From TMED14 sp002378565 (GTDB lineage Bacteria > Bacteroidota > Bacteroidia > Flavobacteriales > Schleiferiaceae), in the NCBI GenBank assembly GCA_943846715.1, contig OX044356.1, forward strand, positions 558,001 to 622,000: DNA of 64,000 nt, read 5' to 3'. The notes under the pieces are model-generated. The model was not told where the DNA came from. It saw nothing but the letters and a program-made list of their open reading frames with translations, and ran no database searches. Positions 61,005-64,000 of the stretch are shown piece by piece (position 1 is the stretch's first letter; each line of letters begins with the position of its first letter). Both the position numbers and the translations under genes were made by a program.

Positions 61005-62447
61005 ATGAAGCCCCTTTCCATATTGCTTGTCATGTTCGTCTATTTTCTTGCGGTATTGGCGCTTGCTAAAAGGACTTCACGTGGTGCAGACAATCGGTCA
61101 TTCTTCACTGGTAACAGGCAATCCCGATGGTGGCTGGTGAGTTTCGGCATGGTGGGAGCCTCCTTGAGTGGGGTGACATTTATTTCTGTTCCTGGCTGGG
61201 TGTCATCTTCATCGATGGCCTACATGCAGATGGTTTTAGGTTATGTGCTTGGCTATGCCGTCGTGGCAGGCGTGCTGCTTCCCTTGTATTACCGAAGCAA
61301 TAGCAGCACGATATATGGCTACCTGGGTCAGCGTTACAATGACCTTGGACAACGCAGTGGCGCATGGCTCTTTTTGCTTTCTCGATGGGTAGGTGCCTCT
61401 TTGCGCCTGTACTTGGTGGCCATTGTTTTGCAACAATTGGTTTTTGGACCCCTGGGGTTGCCATTTGCACTCACCGTATGCCTCATCCTTTCCCTGATAT
61501 GGCTGTACACCAAGCATGGAGGTATCCAGACTGTCGTCATCACTGACGTGGTGCAAACCCTGGCCATGCTAGGTGCCATTTTTTATGGCCTCTATGTACT
61601 CACTCAACAGGTCGACATGGGCGGCCTGGGAGCTATGGATTGGCTTGTTGCCCAACCTGAATCTCAATGGTTCTTCTTTGATTCAACCGATGGCAACCAT
61701 TTCTGGCAACAATTCCTTGCAGGGATGTTTATCACCATTGCCATGACAGGCTTGGATCAAGACATGATGCAAAAAAACTTAACCTGCCGAAGTCTTCGCG
61801 AATCCCAAATCAATGTCATGACCCTTTCTCTGGTGCTTGTCGTGGTGAATTTCATGGTGCTAGCGCTTGGTGTGTTGATGACTCGCTTCGCTAGCGATCA
61901 CGGTATTGACGCAAGTGGGGATGCCCTTTTCCCTGCTGTAGCCATGCATGCAGACATGCCATGGATGCTGGGAATACTGTTCGTGATTGGTTTGGTGGCT
62001 GCAGCGTTCTCTTCTGCGGATTCAGCACTCACCGCATTGACGACCTCTTTGAGTGTTGATGTGTTGCGCGTTGAACTCATGTCAACAGATAAAGCAAAGC
62101 AGGTTCGACAAAAGGCCCATGTACTTGTCACCATTGCTGTAGGTGCACTCATCGTCATGCTCAAGCCTTTCGCTGACCCAAGCATCATCAAAACCCTGTT
62201 CACAGCAGCAGGTTACACCTATGGCCCCTTGCTTGGCCTGTTTGCCTATGGCATACTGAGTCAGCAAAGTCCACGGCAGGCCTGGCTGATCCCTGCCATT
62301 GCCGTGACGAGCCCATTGTTGACTTATGCTGTTGCCACATTGTCACCAACAATCCTGAATTACACCTTTGGTTTTGAGTTGCTCTTACTCAATGGGGCAC
62401 TCACCATGGCCATGCTGGCATTGGCACCAAAGGCAAAGCATACCTGA
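61005..62447 (+). CDS. Sodium:solute symporter (SSS family)
   Basis: 480 residues with ~13 membrane helices, from the ATG at 61005 (the frame is open to 60912 over recR). The N-terminus and SFGMVGASLSGVTFISVPGW (helix 1-2), GYAVVAGVLLPLYYRS, and AAAFSSADSALTALTTSLSVD with the Na+-site serines are typical. Substrates in the family are sugars, amino acids or nucleosides; this one is not determined. A hairpin follows. Confidence 0.92.
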   Translation: MKPLSILLVMFVYFLAVLALAKRTSRGADNRSFFTGNRQSRWWLVSFGMVGASLSGVTFISVPGWVSSSSMAYMQMVLGYVLGYAVVAGVLLPLYYRSNSSTIYGYLGQRYNDLGQRSGAWLFLLSRWVGASLRLYLVAIVLQQLVFGPLGLPFALTVCLILSLIWLYTKHGGIQTVVITDVVQTLAMLGAIFYGLYVLTQQVDMGGLGAMDWLVAQPESQWFFFDSTDGNHFWQQFLAGMFITIAMTGLDQDMMQKNLTCRSLRESQINVMTLSLVLVVVNFMVLALGVLMTRFASDHGIDASGDALFPAVAMHADMPWMLGILFVIGLVAAAFSSADSALTALTTSLSVDVLRVELMSTDKAKQVRQKAHVLVTIAVGALIVMLKPFADPSIIKTLFTAAGYTYGPLLGLFAYGILSQQSPRQAWLIPAIAVTSPLLTYAVATLSPTILNYTFGFELLLLNGALTMAMLALAPKAKHT

Positions 62448-62450
62448 ACA

Positions 62451-62478
62451 ACAAAGGCGACCCCATGGCCGCCTTTGT
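62451..62478. terminator. Hairpin between convergent symporter and T9SS gene
   Basis: 9-bp stem ACAAAGGCG/CGCCTTTGT with a 10-nt loop; no T-tract afterwards. Confidence 0.5.
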
Positions 62479-62506
62479 CAATTCGTAGGGTATGCCGATG
62501 ACCCCG

Positions 62507-64000
62507 TCAATAACGAATCAATGGCAAGACCTTCACTTGATCCTTGCTGTGAATGCGAAGCATGTACCTGCCAGAAGGCAAGGCACCTAAATTCAATTGC
62601 CCATCTTCAGGTAGATTGCTTTCAATGAGGGTCCGGCCAAGCATGTCGATGACCTCGTAAGACTGGACCACCGCATTTTGTGGCATATGCACCGTGATTT
62701 GGCCATTGCTAGGGTTGGGTTGAATGAACCAATCTCCAGCGGATCCAGACTCATCGATTCCTACCCCTGAGATATAGAATGTGACATCAGTGCTGTCCCA
62801 GCCACAACTGTTGTAACTCCCTAAAGTGACGACGTAATTGCCGCCAGCTGCATAGGTGTGAACGGGGTTTTGGGTGCTGGCGGTATTGCCATCGCCAAAG
62901 TCCCAATGCCATTGACTTGGACTAGCTGTGGAGATGTCTGTGAATGTTGCAGTTTGCTGATTGATAGTGCGCGTGAATGCAGCAATGGTGGGGTAGCCTA
63001 GAGTGAACGACATGGTGTCATCATCCTGTCCACCTGCACTGTTCAAGGTCAAGATCACATCCTTTGACCCACCGGAGAAATAGGTCACCGTGTGGGGTCC
63101 TATGCCACTGGCTGTTCCCGGCGTGGAGCCAGGTCCAAAATTCCATGTTGCAAGGGCATTGCCAGAGTTCAAAGCAGTGAATTGAAGGCTGTCTCCAATG
63201 CAGGATGAGCTGCCAGCAGTGCTGCCAATGCTAGCAACTGGTGCGGCTGCACCCAGGTTGTAAACTTGCACATTGTCAATGTATAAGTTGTTGCCGTAGC
63301 CATTGATAGCGGCAAAGCGGAATTTCACTGATGGACCAGATACTGCAGAGGGTAGTAGCACCGTGTCACTGCGCCAAGCGCCAGCTGAGTTGGGTGTGAA
63401 TGCAGCGGATTGGAAACTCACCGTCGACAAGGCAGATCCCTGCTTGAGGTAGCTGGTAGCTGTCCATGTAGATCCACAGTTGGTTGACACATCCACGCGC
63501 AAGCCATCCAGGTAGTTGGCGCTGTAGGCAGCATAGGCAACATCAAAGACTAAAATCGCTTGACTTGCACCGGTCAAGTCAACCCCAGGGGTTACCAAAC
63601 GATCCTCACTCAAGGGGTTGTTGTAAGTGAAATTGTCCATGTAGGCAGTTTTGGTTGACACGCCAGAAGAACCAATGGCAATTTTGTCGGACCACGTGGT
63701 GCCGTTGTCTAAATTGTCAATCTGCCAGCCATTTGGCAAGAAGGTGTTAAAGGGTTCAGCGAAAGGAAGGGCGGCGCCGCCATTGATGACGATGTTTCCT
63801 GCGCCAAACGCTGTATCACTGCCGTTGCCATTGCTTGCAATCAGACGAACGCTGTAGTTGCCATAGCTTGTGAAAGCGACTTGTGGGTGTTGGCTCGTTG
63901 AGTCTGTGCCATTCAAATAGCTGAAGCCTGAGGCAGGCAATAGGGTCCATAGCCATTGGTTGGGACTATTGACACTTAGGTCACTCAGGTCAACAACTTC
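62507..64000 (-). CDS. PKD- and jelly-roll-containing T9SS secreted protein (5' partial)
   Basis: The frame is open to the right edge, so the gene starts beyond it; 497 residues are visible. From the N-side: end of a PKD domain (NGTDSTSQHPQVAFTSYG), a MAM/cleaved-adhesin-like module (FNTFLPNGWQIDNLDNGTTW; then LYIDNVQVYN), two PKD-like domains (FGPGSTPG; WHWDFGDGNTAS), and the T9SS type A sorting domain at the end (FIQPNPSNGQITV, SGRYMLRIHS). It is a likely adhesin or enzyme carrier on the cell surface. Confidence 0.9.
   Translation of the reverse strand, partial: EVVDLSDLSVNSPNQWLWTLLPASGFSYLNGTDSTSQHPQVAFTSYGNYSVRLIASNGNGSDTAFGAGNIVINGGAALPFAEPFNTFLPNGWQIDNLDNGTTWSDKIAIGSSGVSTKTAYMDNFTYNNPLSEDRLVTPGVDLTGASQAILVFDVAYAAYSANYLDGLRVDVSTNCGSTWTATSYLKQGSALSTVSFQSAAFTPNSAGAWRSDTVLLPSAVSGPSVKFRFAAINGYGNNLYIDNVQVYNLGAAAPVASIGSTAGSSSCIGDSLQFTALNSGNALATWNFGPGSTPGTASGIGPHTVTYFSGGSKDVILTLNSAGGQDDDTMSFTLGYPTIAAFTRTINQQTATFTDISTASPSQWHWDFGDGNTASTQNPVHTYAAGGNYVVTLGSYNSCGWDSTDVTFYISGVGIDESGSAGDWFIQPNPSNGQITVHMPQNAVVQSYEVIDMLGRTLIESNLPEDGQLNLGALPSGRYMLRIHSKDQVKVLPLIRY

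Noticed and set aside
1..64000. CRISPR arrays, prophage, toxin-antitoxin or defence islands
   Set aside because: I saw no repeat arrays, integrases, transposases, restriction enzymes or small paired genes; the content is core metabolism, envelope and surface proteins.

Overview
The window looks like a chromosomal segment of a Bacteroidota bacterium, most likely a marine-type member of Flavobacteriales or a close order. The signs are three very large secreted proteins with C-terminal type IX secretion (Por) sorting domains, a DUF4249 lipoprotein, DUF5606, a 2TM protein, bacillithiol BshB1, a long GAPDH of 485 residues, an almost complete lack of Shine-Dalgarno sequences, and the Bacteroidota sigma-factor -7 element TAnnTTTG in front of most transcription units. 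Base composition is moderate and even. I see no insertion sequence, prophage, CRISPR array or integron, and no gene-free stretch longer than 300 bases.

Layout. 1-1.8 kb: end of a T9SS-secreted protein. 1.9-9.2 kb (minus): eight tightly chained genes, ruvX-dapD-CCA nucleotidyltransferase-PRiA4-type protein-miaA-lpxK-gatB-lipoprotein. 9.2-13.7 kb (plus): def-DUF5606-mazG-SixA-like-ppk1. 13.9-16.1 kb (minus): TSUP transporter, methyltransferase, ZIP transporter. 16.1-20 kb (plus): lipoprotein, THUMP RNA methyltransferase, priA. 20-21.8 kb (minus): panB, RluA-type pseudouridine synthase, 2TM protein. 21.9-24.9 kb (plus): DUF4249 lipoprotein and dnaK. 25-33.4 kb (minus): ccmBCDEF, DUF2520, KdsC-like HAD, Maf, NhaC, GT2. 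33.5-34.8 kb (plus): glutathione peroxidase and bshB1. 34.8-35.9 kb (minus): GT4. Then tRNA-His, fabH and a LysM-SGNH-SGNH-MBOAT cassette (plus, to 42.4 kb), an MltF-type lytic transglycosylase (minus), miaE-gcvT (plus), GAPDH and a Deg/HtrA protease (minus), dapF-GNAT-mltG (plus), a 1602-residue T9SS protein (minus), an E2 acyltransferase-exonuclease-FAH hydrolase operon (minus), recR plus a frameshifted glycosyltransferase (minus), a sodium:solute symporter (plus) and the end of another T9SS protein (minus).

Functional links. Cell-wall and envelope functions recur: DAP/lysine (dapD, dapF), lipid A (lpxK), wall remodelling (MltF, MltG) and a probable O-acylation cassette (MBOAT + SGNH + LysM). 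Translation and tRNA functions also recur (gatB, miaA, miaE, CCA enzyme, def, tRNA-His, two RNA-modification enzymes). Cytochrome c maturation is of the Ccm type, with a cysteine-type CcmE.

Most noteworthy: (1) many TAnnTTTG elements lie only 4-5 nt before the ATG, predicting leaderless mRNAs; (2) a G8 tract splits one glycosyltransferase into two frames (phase variation, pseudogene or assembly error); (3) tRNA-His has two adjacent U-U mismatches in its acceptor stem; (4) a near-perfect 16-bp inverted repeat lies between a GT4 gene and tRNA-His; (5) a SixA-like protein coupled to ppk1 has lost half of its catalytic residues. Several start codons were moved downstream from the longest reading frame because the promoter, an ATG or the family's usual N-terminus supports it.
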